From the NCBI RefSeq assembly GCF_900114635.1, contig NZ_FOTQ01000001.1:682001-746000 (forward strand): 64,000 nt of DNA, given 5' to 3'. The DNA comes from Shimia aestuarii. GTDB taxonomy: Bacteria; Pseudomonadota; Alphaproteobacteria; Rhodobacterales; Rhodobacteraceae. The translations under genes and the position numbers were made by a program. Below, one piece after another: positions 1 to 9,113 of the stretch (position 1 is its first letter; the number at the start of each line of letters is the position of its first letter). The notes beneath the pieces were generated by a model that had not been told where the DNA came from, did no database searches, and saw only the letters and a program-made list of their open reading frames with translations.

Positions 1-1286
1 CAGCGACGGATCGTGACATCGGCGTAGGCTGGATCAAGTTCGATCAGGCAAGCCTTGCGCTGGGTCTGTTCGGCGGCCAGCAGGGTCGCACCGGACCCGC
101 CAAAGGCATCCAGCACCACATCTCCACGATGGGTCACGTCGAGAATCGCATCCGCGACCAGTGCAGTCGGTTTCACGGTCGGGTGGTCAACAAGATCAGC
201 CGCGCGGGTCTTGCCGAAGCTGTTCACGCCGGCGTAGTCCCAGACATTGGTGCGATTGCGCCCGTGCTTGCCCAATTCGACATTGTTGATGTGAGGGCCA
301 CCCGGTTTCTTGAAGATGCACACCAACTCTTGCTTGGACCGGTAAAGGCTGCCCATGCCGCCATTGGTCTTGTTCCAGACGCAAAGATTGATCAGCTCGA
401 ATCCGGCTTTCTTGCCGGCCGCGATCAGCTCTTCGATATGGCGCCAGTCCATGCAGACATCGGCAATGCCACCCTTGGGCAGGATCTCGAAGAGGTGCAC
501 CATGACCTTGCCGAGGAAGTCGCGGAACTCCGTGTCGGACATCTCGCCCGACGCCATGGCAAACTCACGATGGTTTCCGCCATTGCCCGAACGCACATGC
601 CCGTTCACCGGTACATTGTAGGGCGGATCGGTGAAGACCATCCGGGCGATCTTCCCATCCAGCACCCGGGTATAGCTTTCCTCCTCCAGGGAATTGCCAC
701 AGAGAACCCGGTGGTCGCCGAGAACCCAGAGATCACCCGGCCGCGTCACTGCCGGCTTGTCCGTCTGGGGCACCGGGACGGTTTCTGCCGGAGCCGCCTC
801 AGGGGCGACCGCCCCGCCGATGATGAGGTCGATCTCCGGCATCTCAAACCCGGTCAGGTCCAGATCAAAATCCAGGTCACCATCAAGGCGCAGATCCATC
901 AGCTCGGCAAATTCGATCTGCAGGGCCGCCTCGTTCCAGTCCGAGAGTTCCGCCAGCTTGTTGTCGGCGATACGCAAGGCACGTACTTCGGAGTCAGACA
1001 GGTGGGCCGCCACGACGGTCGGCACCGTCTTCATTCCCAGTGCCTTGGCCGCCTCGTAACGCCCATGGCCTGCGATGATGACATTGTTGCCATCCAACAA
1101 GATCGGCATGACAAACCCGAACTGCGCCACCGACGCCTTCAGCTTGCCGATGTTCTTTGCGCTGTGGACGCGGTTGTTGTTTCCGTAGGGTTTGAGGTCT
1201 GTGACCGGTGTCTGAACGACCTTGTCGGCCATCCAGATAGGTTTGTGCGATGCCGAGGCATCGGGTTTTTGATGGTGAGTACGCAT
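1..1286 (-). CDS. ParB-domain DNA adenine methyltransferase (3' end beyond window)
   Basis: The reading frame is open from an ATG at 1286 down to base 1 and runs off the window. An AGGAG ribosome site lies just upstream of the ATG. Residues about 15-105 are ParB/Srx-like, with IIAGHGRYEAAKALG and IADNKLAELSDWN. A DNA methyltransferase domain follows: the catalytic motif DPPY is near residue 219 and the SAM-binding motif FGGSGATLL near residue 394. Catalytic motif before SAM motif is the beta-class order, and DPPY suggests N6-adenine methylation. No restriction partner is visible in the window, so it looks like an orphan phage- or element-type methylase. It is divergent from the DUF2924-recombinase pair. 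Family assignment is firm; target site is unknown. Confidence 0.9.
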   Translation of the reverse strand, partial: MRTHHQKPDASASHKPIWMADKVVQTPVTDLKPYGNNNRVHSAKNIGKLKASVAQFGFVMPILLDGNNVIIAGHGRYEAAKALGMKTVPTVVAAHLSDSEVRALRIADNKLAELSDWNEAALQIEFAELMDLRLDGDLDFDLDLTGFEMPEIDLIIGGAVAPEAAPAETVPVPQTDKPAVTRPGDLWVLGDHRVLCGNSLEEESYTRVLDGKIARMVFTDPPYNVPVNGHVRSGNGGNHREFAMASGEMSDTEFRDFLGKVMVHLFEILPKGGIADVCMDWRHIEELIAAGKKAGFELINLCVWNKTNGGMGSLYRSKQELVCIFKKPGGPHINNVELGKHGRNRTNVWDYAGVNSFGKTRAADLVDHPTVKPTALVADAILDVTHRGDVVLDAFGGSGATLLAAEQTQRKACLIELDPAYADVTIRR

Positions 1287-1756
1287 GGGCGTCTCCTTTC
1301 GAAGGGCACCGTTTCAGTGCCGGATTGAAAGGATCGCTTTGGAAAAATCGGAGAGAGCATAAAACAGCAACTCCCCGGACCAACGATCCGGTGAATTGCC
1401 CCTTCGAATGCTCCCGGCCATATCCGCCGTAACCGGCGGTGCCGAATGCTGCCTGGGAGATGTCACCATCCCCCCTCGGGAACCTGTCCCTTGCAGGGCT
1501 GTGGGCATCATATGCTTCCAGACACCCAGGCGCAAGGAAAATATTTGTTGACGAGGAATGTAACACATTGAAAGTACGAAGAATTGTGGGGTTGGTATCG
1601 CACCGAGCGCCCCCAATTTGAGACAATTCCCAGCCAATTGCAGAAAAGACTGGACGAAGCGGCCAGACCACGCATCACTGGTCTCACGCCCGAAGAGTTC
1701 GGGCTCTCCTCAGTACCGGGCATCGACCCCCCACCCATGACCATGAGGAGACGCAC
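1287..1756. other. Divergent intergenic region, 470 bp
   Basis: This region separates the leftward methyltransferase from the rightward DUF2924 gene and must hold both promoters. The part around 1510-1620 is visibly richer in A+T than its surroundings and includes a TTGACG near 1547 that could be a -35 box, though no convincing -10 was found. A short plus-strand frame at 1584-1775 (63 codons) has no recognisable domain and overlaps the next gene, so it is not called. Confidence 0.5.
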
Positions 1757-2173
1757 ATGCCCCTGCCCACGCTGAATGACCTCGACGACCTCGACCGCGA
1801 TGCCCTGTCCGTCGCATGGCGCGAGATCCATGACAAAGCCCCACCCCCACGCATGAGCCAGGTCTTCATGCGCCGGGTGCTGGCCTTCGAGATCCAGGCA
1901 CAGATGTACGGAGGGTTGCCAAAGTCTCTCCTCAAGGAGCTTGCAAAACCCGGCCCATCCCGAACGCCCTCCAAAGCCGCCCCCGCCCTCAAGCCCGGTG
2001 GACGGTTGCTCAGGGAATGGAACGGGGTGACCCATGTGGTGGGCGTCACCGAAGACGGGTTCGTCTGGAACGGGGAGACCTACCGTTCGCTCTCGGTCAT
2101 TGCCCGCACCATCACCGGGGCGCATTGGTCCGGGCCCCGTTTCTTCGGGCTGAACAAGGGGGCAGGCAAATGA
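1757..2173 (+). CDS. DUF2924 domain-containing protein
   Basis: A 138-residue protein matching the DUF2924 family by its pattern: an N-terminal helical part with LAFEIQAQMYGG, then a C-terminal part with LLREWNGVTHVVGV, GFVWNGETYRSLSVIARTITG and HWSGPRFFGL. DUF2924 proteins commonly precede a large serine recombinase in alphaproteobacteria, and here the stop overlaps the recombinase start (ATGA). The ATG has an AGGAG seven bases upstream. Function is unknown; the pairing suggests a cofactor of the recombinase or a DNA-binding role (inference). Confidence 0.85.
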   Translation: MPLPTLNDLDDLDRDALSVAWREIHDKAPPPRMSQVFMRRVLAFEIQAQMYGGLPKSLLKELAKPGPSRTPSKAAPALKPGGRLLREWNGVTHVVGVTEDGFVWNGETYRSLSVIARTITGAHWSGPRFFGLNKGAGK

Positions 2174-3858
2174 GCAAGACCCGCAAGATCCGCTGCGCCA
2201 TCTACACCCGCAAGTCGTCCGAAGAGGGCCTCGACCAGGAGTTCAACTCGCTCGATGCCCAGCACGAGGCCTGCGCCGCCTATGTCGCAAGTCAGAAGCA
2301 CGAAGGCTGGAAACTGCTGCCCGCCCGGTACGACGATGGCGGCAAGTCCGGCGGCAATCTGGAGCGCCCTGCCCTGCAGCAGCTGCTGGCAGATATCGAA
2401 GCCGGTCTCATCGACATGGTGGTGGTCTACAAGATCGACCGCCTGACCCGGTCGCTTGCCGACTTTGCCAAACTGGTCGAGCAGCTCGAAGAGGCCGACT
2501 GTTCCTTTGTCTCTGTCACGCAGGCGTTCAATACGTCGTCTTCCATGGGGCGCCTCACCCTCAACGTGCTTCTCTCCTTCGCGCAGTTCGAGCGCGAGGT
2601 CACTGCAGAACGTATCCGCGACAAGATCGCCGCTTCCAAGAAGAAGGGGCTCTGGATGGGCGGCGTCCCGCCTCTCGGTTATGATGCCCATCCCGATCCG
2701 AACGCCCGGGAACTGGTGATGAACGACACCGAGGCGGCGACGGTGCGGCGCGTCTTTGACCTCTATGACGAGCTGGCACGCCTGAATGCCGTCATGCGGC
2801 AGGCGACCTCGGAAGGCCTTATCTCAAAGCGGCATGTATTTTCCACGGGTCGAGTGCAGGGCGGGAACCCGTTCACCCGGGGTCAAATCTACCATATTCT
2901 GCGCAACCCGACCTATCTCGGGCGCATCCGTCACAAGGACACGTCCTTTCCGGGGCAACACGCCGCCATCATCGACCAGCATCAATGGGACCGGGTGCAG
3001 GACAAGCTGGAAGCCGCCGCGATGCGCCGACGCGGCGGGAGTGGATCAGACCAAGCCACCTCGTCCACACCAACCGCGCCACTTCTGGGCAAGCTGCGCG
3101 ATGAGACCGGCGACATCCTCACCCCGTCTCACACACAGAAGGGCAGCCAACGCCATCACTACTATGTCTCGAACCGCCTGATCTACGGCAAGCCCGATCC
3201 CTCCGGCTGGCGCCTGCCCGCCAAGGCGCTGGAAGACGTCGTGACACAGGCGATCGCAGATCATCTTCGTCAGGCGGCCAAACACCATCAGGTCGTATCG
3301 GCTTCGGACGCACTGACATCGGCAACCGCCGTCAAGGCCACGGAGACCCTGGTGGCCGGGATTGAGCGAAATGGCCTCAGGGTAGTCGTCGACATTCTCA
3401 GGTCCGGGTCAATCAGCGACGGGCGGCTGCACCTTGATCTCTGCGCCAAGACCCTCGCAACGAGACTGAACCTGTCGAAAACGGAACTGAACCCGAGACT
3501 GTGTTCCGTCGATGTCCCCTTCACCATCCGCCGCCGGGGTGTCGAGATGAAGATCATCGCAGGCGAGATGGCGCCATCGCCCGACGCCACCCTGATCCGG
3601 GCGCTGCGCAATGCCCATGACTGGGTCGTCCAGATGAAGGCTGGGTCATCGGTCAAACAGATCGCCAGCGCGACTTCCATCTCGGAAAGTTACATCACAC
3701 GTATCGTTCCGATGGCATTCCTGTCGCCCCGAATCCAGCAGGCCATCCTCAACGGATCGCAGCCCACAGACCTGACGCTCGAAACCATTGCCCGCAGCAA
3801 GATACCGATGGGCTGGTCGGCTCAGGAATGCCTCTTCGGAATCGCCCAAATCGCCTGA
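2170..3858 (+). CDS. Large serine recombinase (site-specific)
   Basis: 562 residues from the ATG at 2170, which overlaps the DUF2924 stop. A longer in-frame start exists upstream but lies inside DUF2924. The resolvase catalytic domain begins AIYTRKSSEEGL (nucleophile serine in the RKSS stretch) and includes YKIDRLTRSLADF and LLSFAQFEREVTAERIRDK. A recombinase domain follows (GQIYHILRNPTYLGRIRHK). The usual zinc-ribbon region is present but without obvious cysteines (LLGKLRDETGDILTPSHTQKG). A C-terminal HTH-like stretch contains IASATSISESYITRIV. It likely catalyses integration or excision of the module that continues left of the window; attachment sites were not identified. Confidence 0.92.
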   Translation: MSKTRKIRCAIYTRKSSEEGLDQEFNSLDAQHEACAAYVASQKHEGWKLLPARYDDGGKSGGNLERPALQQLLADIEAGLIDMVVVYKIDRLTRSLADFAKLVEQLEEADCSFVSVTQAFNTSSSMGRLTLNVLLSFAQFEREVTAERIRDKIAASKKKGLWMGGVPPLGYDAHPDPNARELVMNDTEAATVRRVFDLYDELARLNAVMRQATSEGLISKRHVFSTGRVQGGNPFTRGQIYHILRNPTYLGRIRHKDTSFPGQHAAIIDQHQWDRVQDKLEAAAMRRRGGSGSDQATSSTPTAPLLGKLRDETGDILTPSHTQKGSQRHHYYVSNRLIYGKPDPSGWRLPAKALEDVVTQAIADHLRQAAKHHQVVSASDALTSATAVKATETLVAGIERNGLRVVVDILRSGSISDGRLHLDLCAKTLATRLNLSKTELNPRLCSVDVPFTIRRRGVEMKIIAGEMAPSPDATLIRALRNAHDWVVQMKAGSSVKQIASATSISESYITRIVPMAFLSPRIQQAILNGSQPTDLTLETIARSKIPMGWSAQECLFGIAQIA

Positions 3859-4217
3859 TCCCTGTTCGAGAAAATAACTTCCCTGATCTGCTCCCGAAAT
3901 TTCCCTGTTTACAGATTCAAATTCCCTGTTCCGATATGTAGGGAATTTGCCAACTAACCTGCTGAAATAGCCGCCGAAAACGATCTTGAAATCAGGCAAA
4001 ACAAACCGAATTTGTCGAATTTCCCTGTTAATCTGCCCGTATCAGGGAAATCCCACCCCAAACCTCACCGGCCAAAATGGCTCTCTGAGACTTCTGAGAA
4101 TGCTCTGGAAAATGCAGCGCCACGGTGCGTCTCAGTTCCAAAGCCCCGCCCGCAACCGACGGAAATCGCGGCACTAATCGCAACCAATTCTGCAGGGATT
4201 TCTGAGACAGGGGTCGG
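3859..4217. repeat. Non-coding region with dispersed TTCCCTG repeats
   Basis: This 359-bp gap between the recombinase and tRNA-Ser holds repeated short units. AATTTCCCTGTT-like copies start near 3898, 3919 and 4018, with a weaker ACTTCCCTGA at 3877. Inverted copies are TAGGGAATTT at 3939-3948 and CAGGGAAAT at 4043-4051. No gene is credible here. The repeats may be recombinase binding sites or a remnant repeat family (inference). Confidence 0.6.
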
Positions 4218-4307
4218 TGGCGGAGGAGGTGGGATTCGAACCCACGGAGGGCGTTAACCCTCGTCGGTTTTCAAGACCGGTGCATTCGACCACTCTGCCA
4301 CTCCTCC
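4218..4307 (-). tRNA. tRNA-Ser (UGA)
   Basis: The minus strand folds into a type II (long variable arm) tRNA. The acceptor arm GGAGGAG/CTCCTCC pairs, the anticodon loop CTTGAAA gives anticodon UGA, and the variable arm is GAGGGTTAACGCCCTC. The T arm is GTGGG-TTCGAAT-CCCAC. The discriminator is G and CCA is genome-encoded (4218-4220 on the plus strand reads TGG). It lies beside the serine recombinase module. Confidence 0.96.
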
Positions 4308-4502
4308 GACGCGACATGACTAATCGCGCGATTGCCCATGTGCAAGACGTGACAGGGTGATTTTTTGCCGATTGCACCTGCCGGACTTTTATTGCTTTGC
4401 ACATGGGGGTAAACTCTGCGCAAACAAACACGGTCCGGCCCGCGCGTATCGCGGTGTCGGGATCATCTGCGACAACGACCGCTGACAGGCAAGGGACAAG
4501 AC

Positions 4503-5381
4503 ATGGCACTCATCCGCACTCCAATCGGACCGGGACGGCGTGGCGCATCCGTCGCCGCATTGCTTCTCGTGATGTCGCTCGGTGCCTGCACCGACGGCGA
4601 GGAATTTGCGCTGTTCGGGAACAAGGAACCCACCGCGCCCACCACTGCCGGACAAACAACCAAGCTGGTGGAACGCGATGTCGAAGCCCCCGAGGTCTTT
4701 TCCAAGACCGAGGCCGGCCTCTGGGATGGGCGCCCGTCGCTGGGCGGGGTCTGGGCGGCGCACCCGGACGTGGCCGACCCGGAACGAGTCATCATCCGCA
4801 ACCAGGCCAACGGCAAGTTCGTGATCGGCGCACTGTTCCGCCGCGAACGGGAAATCCCCGGACCGCGCATCCAGGTCTCATCTGACGCCGCCGAGGCGCT
4901 TGGCATGCTCGCCGGTCAGCCCGTCGAACTGAATGTCACTGCGCTGCGGCGCGAGGAAGTGCCCGAGGATCCGCCAGCCACCGCCGAGGCGACATCCGAA
5001 GTCACCGAACCTGCTCAGGTCGAAGAGGCCCCGCTCGAACCGATTGCAGCGGCGACGGCGGCCATTGCCGCCGCCGAGGCCGAAGAAACCAAGCCGACAC
5101 CGCCCGCGGCCCAGTCGGAGGTTGCCCCCAAACCGCAATCCTCGTCGCTCAAGAAACCCTATGTGCAGATCGGCATCTTCTCGGTCGAGGCCAACGCCAA
5201 GACCGCCGCCGACCAGATGCGCACCGCCGGGCTTGAGCCGCAGATCAAGAAAACCACGTCCGGAAGCAAGACCTTCTGGCGCGTTCTGGTCGGGCCCGCG
5301 ACCTCGAAATCCGGCCTGAACGCGATGATCAAGAAAGTGCACGGCACCGGCTTTACCGACGCCTATGCCGTGACCAACTGA
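4503..5381 (+). CDS. SPOR domain-containing lipoprotein
   Basis: A 292-residue protein with a lipoprotein signal ending in a lipobox (MSLGAC, Cys near residue 29). A central region follows (about 75-150: LWDGRPSLGGVWAAHP to GQPVELNVTALRREE) that resembles the RlpA/DPBB-like part of such proteins. Then comes a Pro/Ala/Glu-rich linker and a C-terminal SPOR domain (about 218-290: YVQIGIFSVEANAKTAADQM, WRVLVGP). SPOR domains bind denuded peptidoglycan at septa. It lies 12 bp before the D,D-carboxypeptidase gene, fitting a shared role in cell-wall work at the envelope. Confidence 0.88.
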   Translation: MALIRTPIGPGRRGASVAALLLVMSLGACTDGEEFALFGNKEPTAPTTAGQTTKLVERDVEAPEVFSKTEAGLWDGRPSLGGVWAAHPDVADPERVIIRNQANGKFVIGALFRREREIPGPRIQVSSDAAEALGMLAGQPVELNVTALRREEVPEDPPATAEATSEVTEPAQVEEAPLEPIAAATAAIAAAEAEETKPTPPAAQSEVAPKPQSSSLKKPYVQIGIFSVEANAKTAADQMRTAGLEPQIKKTTSGSKTFWRVLVGPATSKSGLNAMIKKVHGTGFTDAYAVTN

Positions 5382-5393
5382 CGGAGACGCTGA

Positions 5394-6563
5394 ATGCCCC
5401 GGCTTTTTGCCACCCTTCTGGCCCTTGTGCTTGTGCTGATGCTGCCGCTGTCGGCGGCCCGCGCCTTTGAAACCCGCGCGACGGCGGCCTTTGTCATGGA
5501 TCAGTCCACCGGCACCGTGCTCATGGCCAAGAATGCCGACACCGCCCTGCCGCCGGCTTCGATGTCCAAGCTGATGACACTCTACATGGCGTTCGAGGCG
5601 ATCCGCGACGGGCGCCTGTCGACCGAAGAACGCCTGCCCGTGTCCAAACACGCGATGAGCTATGGCGGCTCGACGATGTTTCTGGACACGACCGACCGGG
5701 TCAAGGTGATTGACCTTCTGCGTGGGATCATCGTGCTTTCGGGCAATGACGCCTGTGCCGTGATCGCCGAAACACTGAGCCCGGACGGGACCGAAGCCGG
5801 GTTCGCTCGCCTGATGACCCGCAAGGCGCGCCAGATGGGCATGACAAACTCGACCTTCGCCAACTCCAATGGCTGGCCCGCGCCCGGACATCGCATGTCG
5901 ATGCGCGATCTGGTGCTGCTTGCCAACCGCCTGATCAGCGACTTCCCCGACTTCTACCCGATGTTCGCCGAAACCGAATTCAAGTTTGACGGCCGCGCCC
6001 CCCAGAACACCCGCAACCGCAACCCGCTTCTGAAGCTCAACATCGGCGCCGACGGTCTCAAGACCGGCCACACATCCGAAGCAGGGTATGGTCTTGTCGG
6101 GTCCGCCGTGCAGGGCGGACGCCGCGTGATCTTTGCCATTTCTGGCCTCGAGAGTACCGCCGCCCGTGCCGAAGTGTCCGAACAGATCGTTAACTGGGCT
6201 TTCCGCCAGTTCTCGCAATCCACCCTCGTCAAGGCCGGTGAGCGCGTGGCCGAGGCGGATGTCTGGATGGGCAGCCTGCCCCGTGTCGGTCTTGTCCCGA
6301 CCGAGGACATCACCGTGCTGCTCCCTGTTCTGGCCCAGAACAAGGTACAGGCCGAAGTGGTCTATCAAGGGCCGGTCAACGCGCCGATTACCAAGGGGCA
6401 GGAACTGGCCCAATTGGTGCTCAAACCGGAAGAACTGCCCGAAATCCGCGTGCCCCTCGTGGCCGAGAACGACATCTCCGAAGGGGGCTTTGCCGTGCGC
6501 CTGCGCACCGCGACCAACGTCTTGATGGGTCAGCTCGGGCTGACCCCGGCGGGGGCGCTTTGA
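5394..6563 (+). CDS. D-alanyl-D-alanine carboxypeptidase (PBP5/6 family)
   Basis: A 389-residue penicillin-binding protein of peptidase family S11. An N-terminal signal peptide ends near AARA. The three active-site motifs are present: SMSK at 56-59 (Ser56 nucleophile), SGN at 116-118 and KTG at 223-225. The C-terminal PBP5-type domain (about 275-375) carries the family's beta-rich region. It removes the terminal D-Ala from pentapeptide stems in the periplasm. It follows the SPOR lipoprotein by 12 bp, and tmk starts inside its stop region. Confidence 0.95.
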   Translation: MPRLFATLLALVLVLMLPLSAARAFETRATAAFVMDQSTGTVLMAKNADTALPPASMSKLMTLYMAFEAIRDGRLSTEERLPVSKHAMSYGGSTMFLDTTDRVKVIDLLRGIIVLSGNDACAVIAETLSPDGTEAGFARLMTRKARQMGMTNSTFANSNGWPAPGHRMSMRDLVLLANRLISDFPDFYPMFAETEFKFDGRAPQNTRNRNPLLKLNIGADGLKTGHTSEAGYGLVGSAVQGGRRVIFAISGLESTAARAEVSEQIVNWAFRQFSQSTLVKAGERVAEADVWMGSLPRVGLVPTEDITVLLPVLAQNKVQAEVVYQGPVNAPITKGQELAQLVLKPEELPEIRVPLVAENDISEGGFAVRLRTATNVLMGQLGLTPAGAL

Positions 6564-7186
6564 AACACGCCGCCTGCTTTATCACTTTCGAGGGCATCGA
6601 CGGGTCCGGCAAGTCGACACAGGCCCGCCGTCTGGCCGATGCCCTGCGCGCCGAAGGCTATGACGTTGTCCTGACCCGTGAACCCGGCGGCTCTCCGGGG
6701 GCCGAGGAAATCCGCTCCCTCGTGCTCGAAGGCGACCCAGACCGCTGGTCCGCTGAAACCGAGATCCTGCTTTTCACGGCGGCCCGCCGCGATCATCTCG
6801 AACGCACGATCCTGCCCGCGCTGGCGCAGGGCAAGGTGGTGATCTGCGACCGCTTTGCCGATTCAACCCGCATGTATCAGGGCCTGTCGCGCGGCGATCT
6901 GCGCGGCATTGTCGACCAGCTGCACGCCCTCATGATCGGGCGTGAACCCGACCTGACATTGCTGATCGACATGGACCCGGCCCTTGGCCTCACCCGCGCC
7001 AAGGCCCGCCAGACTTCCGAGGAGCGGTTCGAGGATTTCGGGCAGGCGCTTCAAGAACAGATGCGCCGCGGTTTTCTCAACCTCGCCAATGAATTTTCCG
7101 ACCGTTTCCGCGTCATCGATGGCGGGCGCAGCCCCGAAGAGGTTGCCCTAGACGTCACCCGCATCGCGCTGGAGCATCTGGCGTGA
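6560..7186 (+). CDS. tmk: Thymidylate kinase
   Basis: 208 residues starting at a TTG that overlaps the preceding stop by four bases. The P-loop is FEGIDGSGKST (residues 10-20), and the DR motif DRFADSTRMYQG and the TREPGG substrate loop are present. It phosphorylates dTMP to dTDP for DNA synthesis. The gene overlaps holB by GTGA, the order tmk-holB-tatD that is common in bacteria. The rare start may limit expression, but no in-frame ATG before the P-loop is available. Confidence 0.96.
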   Translation: MKHAACFITFEGIDGSGKSTQARRLADALRAEGYDVVLTREPGGSPGAEEIRSLVLEGDPDRWSAETEILLFTAARRDHLERTILPALAQGKVVICDRFADSTRMYQGLSRGDLRGIVDQLHALMIGREPDLTLLIDMDPALGLTRAKARQTSEERFEDFGQALQEQMRRGFLNLANEFSDRFRVIDGGRSPEEVALDVTRIALEHLA

Positions 7187-8301
7187 GCGAAGAGGCCCTC
7201 CCAGAAGCCGATCGCGTCCCCGGCGCGCCGCATCCTCGCGAGACCTTGCGCCTTTTCGGACAGGACGCCGCCCAGCGCGATTTCCTGCAGGCTCTGAACG
7301 CAGACCGTCTGCACCACGGCTGGCTGATCACCGGCCCGCTTGGCGTGGGCAAGGCGACGCTGGCTTGGCAGATCGCCCGCTTTCTGCTGGCCACGGCGGG
7401 CGAGGCCGATGGCGGCCTGTTCGGCGGCCCTCCCCAATATGACAGCCTGCAGGTCGATCCCGACCACCCCGCCGCCCGCCGCATCGCCGCGCGCTCCGAA
7501 CCGGGGTTGTTCTCGATCACGCGGACCGTAAACGAGAAAACCGGGCGCCTGCGCGACCAGATCGTGATCGACGACATTCGCGGCCTGACCCATTTCCTGC
7601 ACATGTCCTCTGCCGAGGGCGGGCGCCGCGTCGTGATCGTGGATGCCGCCGACGACATGAACATGAACGCCGCCAACGGCCTTCTGAAAATGCTCGAAGA
7701 GCCACCCGCGCGCACCACGCTCCTTCTGATCTCGCACCAGCCCTCACGCCTCTTGCCGACGATCCGTTCGCGTTGCCGCGAACTGCGCCTGCACCCGCTC
7801 TCTCCCGAGGACATGCACGCCGCGCTGCAACAGGCCGGGCTCGAGGTCGAGGAAACCCCGGCGCTTGCCGAACTTTCCGCCGGCTCAGTCGGCGAGGCCC
7901 TGCGCCTTGTCCGCCTTGGCGGGATGGAGATGTACCAGCATCTCGTTGCGCTTTTCTCCACCATGCCCGGCTTTGACCGCCAGCAGGCGCTGAAACTGGC
8001 CGAAGCCGCCGCCCAGCGCGGTGCCGCCGACAAGTTCGAACTGCTCCTGACCCTGATCGACACCTTCGTGACCCGCCTCGCGCGCACCGGCGCCACCGGA
8101 CAGCCGCCTCTGGTCGAGGCTGCCCCGGGCGAGGCCGCCCTGCTCTCCCGTCTGGCCCCCAACGCCCACAAAGCGCGCGAATGGGCCGTCGCGGCACAGG
8201 AAATCACCGATCGCAGCCGCCACGGTCAGGCGGTGAACCTTGACCCTGCCGCGCTGGTGCTTGATACGGTTTTCAGGATTCAGAAAACTGCCAGCGCATG
8301 A
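7183..8301 (+). CDS. holB: DNA polymerase III subunit delta'
   Basis: 372 residues from a GTG start overlapping tmk. AAA+ clamp-loader fold with a P-loop-like GPLGVGKATLAWQ near residue 50, Walker-B region VVIVDAADDMNMNAANGLLKMLEEPP, and sensor region LLLISHQPSRLLPTIRSRCRELRL. It is a stator subunit of the clamp loader that places the beta clamp on DNA. ATGA overlap with the TatD gene indicates one operon. Confidence 0.95.
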   Translation: MSEEALPEADRVPGAPHPRETLRLFGQDAAQRDFLQALNADRLHHGWLITGPLGVGKATLAWQIARFLLATAGEADGGLFGGPPQYDSLQVDPDHPAARRIAARSEPGLFSITRTVNEKTGRLRDQIVIDDIRGLTHFLHMSSAEGGRRVVIVDAADDMNMNAANGLLKMLEEPPARTTLLLISHQPSRLLPTIRSRCRELRLHPLSPEDMHAALQQAGLEVEETPALAELSAGSVGEALRLVRLGGMEMYQHLVALFSTMPGFDRQQALKLAEAAAQRGAADKFELLLTLIDTFVTRLARTGATGQPPLVEAAPGEAALLSRLAPNAHKAREWAVAAQEITDRSRHGQAVNLDPAALVLDTVFRIQKTASA

Positions 8302-9113
8302 GCGATATGACCGACCTGCCCGAAATCACCGACAGCCATTGCCATCTCGACTTCCCCGACTTCGAGGGGCAACTGGAAGACATCGTCGCCCGCGCGGGCC
8401 GGGCCGGCGTCACCCGCATGGTCACGATATGCACCCGCTTGCGCCTCGAACCGCAGGTGCGCGCCATTGCCGAAGCGCATGCGCCCGTCTTCTACGCCGC
8501 CGGCACCCACCCGATGAGCGCCGCCGACGAACCGCTGGCCACGCTCGACGAACTGGTTGCACTTGCCAAGCATCCGAAATTCGTCGGCATCGGCGAAACC
8601 GGGCTTGATTACCACTACACCGCCGAAAGCAAGGACATCCAACAGACCTCTCTGCGCGTACACGTAGAAGCAGCCCGCGAAACCGGTCTGCCGCTGATCA
8701 TTCACAGCCGCGACGCAGACGAAGACATGGCCCGCATCCTGACCGAAGAATTCCAGAACGGCGCCTATACCTGCGTCATGCATTGCTACAGCTCCGGCGC
8801 AGAGCTGGCGCGCCAGATGCTCGACCTAGGCTTTTACCTCTCCATGTCCGGCATCGCCACCTTCCCCCGCTCGCAAGAGGTGCGCGACATCTTTGCCGCT
8901 GCCCCCGTGGACCGCATCCTCGTCGAAACCGACGCGCCCTACCTTGCGCCGCCCCCGTTCCGCGGCAAGCGCAACGAACCCGCCTATGTCGAGAAAACCG
9001 CCCGCGTCGGCGCCGAGGTGTTCGGCATGGACTACGCCGAGTTCGCGGCCCAGACACAGGCCAATTTCGACCGCCTGTTCTCCAAGGCCCAGCTCAAGGC
9101 CAAAGCCGCATGA
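8298..9113 (+). CDS. TatD family metal-dependent hydrolase
   Basis: 271 residues with the TatD metal-binding signature DSHCHLDF near the N terminus, a GIGETGLDYHY motif, IHSRDADEDM, MHCYSSGAELARQMLDLGFY and the C-terminal VETDAPYLAPPPFRGKRNEP. TatD enzymes are TIM-barrel deoxyribonucleases; here it may also act as a general metallohydrolase. It sits in the tmk-holB operon with ATGA overlaps on both sides. Confidence 0.95.
   Translation: MSDMTDLPEITDSHCHLDFPDFEGQLEDIVARAGRAGVTRMVTICTRLRLEPQVRAIAEAHAPVFYAAGTHPMSAADEPLATLDELVALAKHPKFVGIGETGLDYHYTAESKDIQQTSLRVHVEAARETGLPLIIHSRDADEDMARILTEEFQNGAYTCVMHCYSSGAELARQMLDLGFYLSMSGIATFPRSQEVRDIFAAAPVDRILVETDAPYLAPPPFRGKRNEPAYVEKTARVGAEVFGMDYAEFAAQTQANFDRLFSKAQLKAKAA

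Noticed and set aside
129-1328. 399-codon plus-strand frame
   Set aside because: It is antisense to a minus-strand frame with clear ParB and DPPY/FGGSG methyltransferase motifs; it has no domain of its own.
4878-6413. 511-codon minus-strand frame
   Set aside because: Shadow of the SPOR and D,D-carboxypeptidase genes; His/Gly/Arg-rich composition typical of antisense in high-GC DNA.
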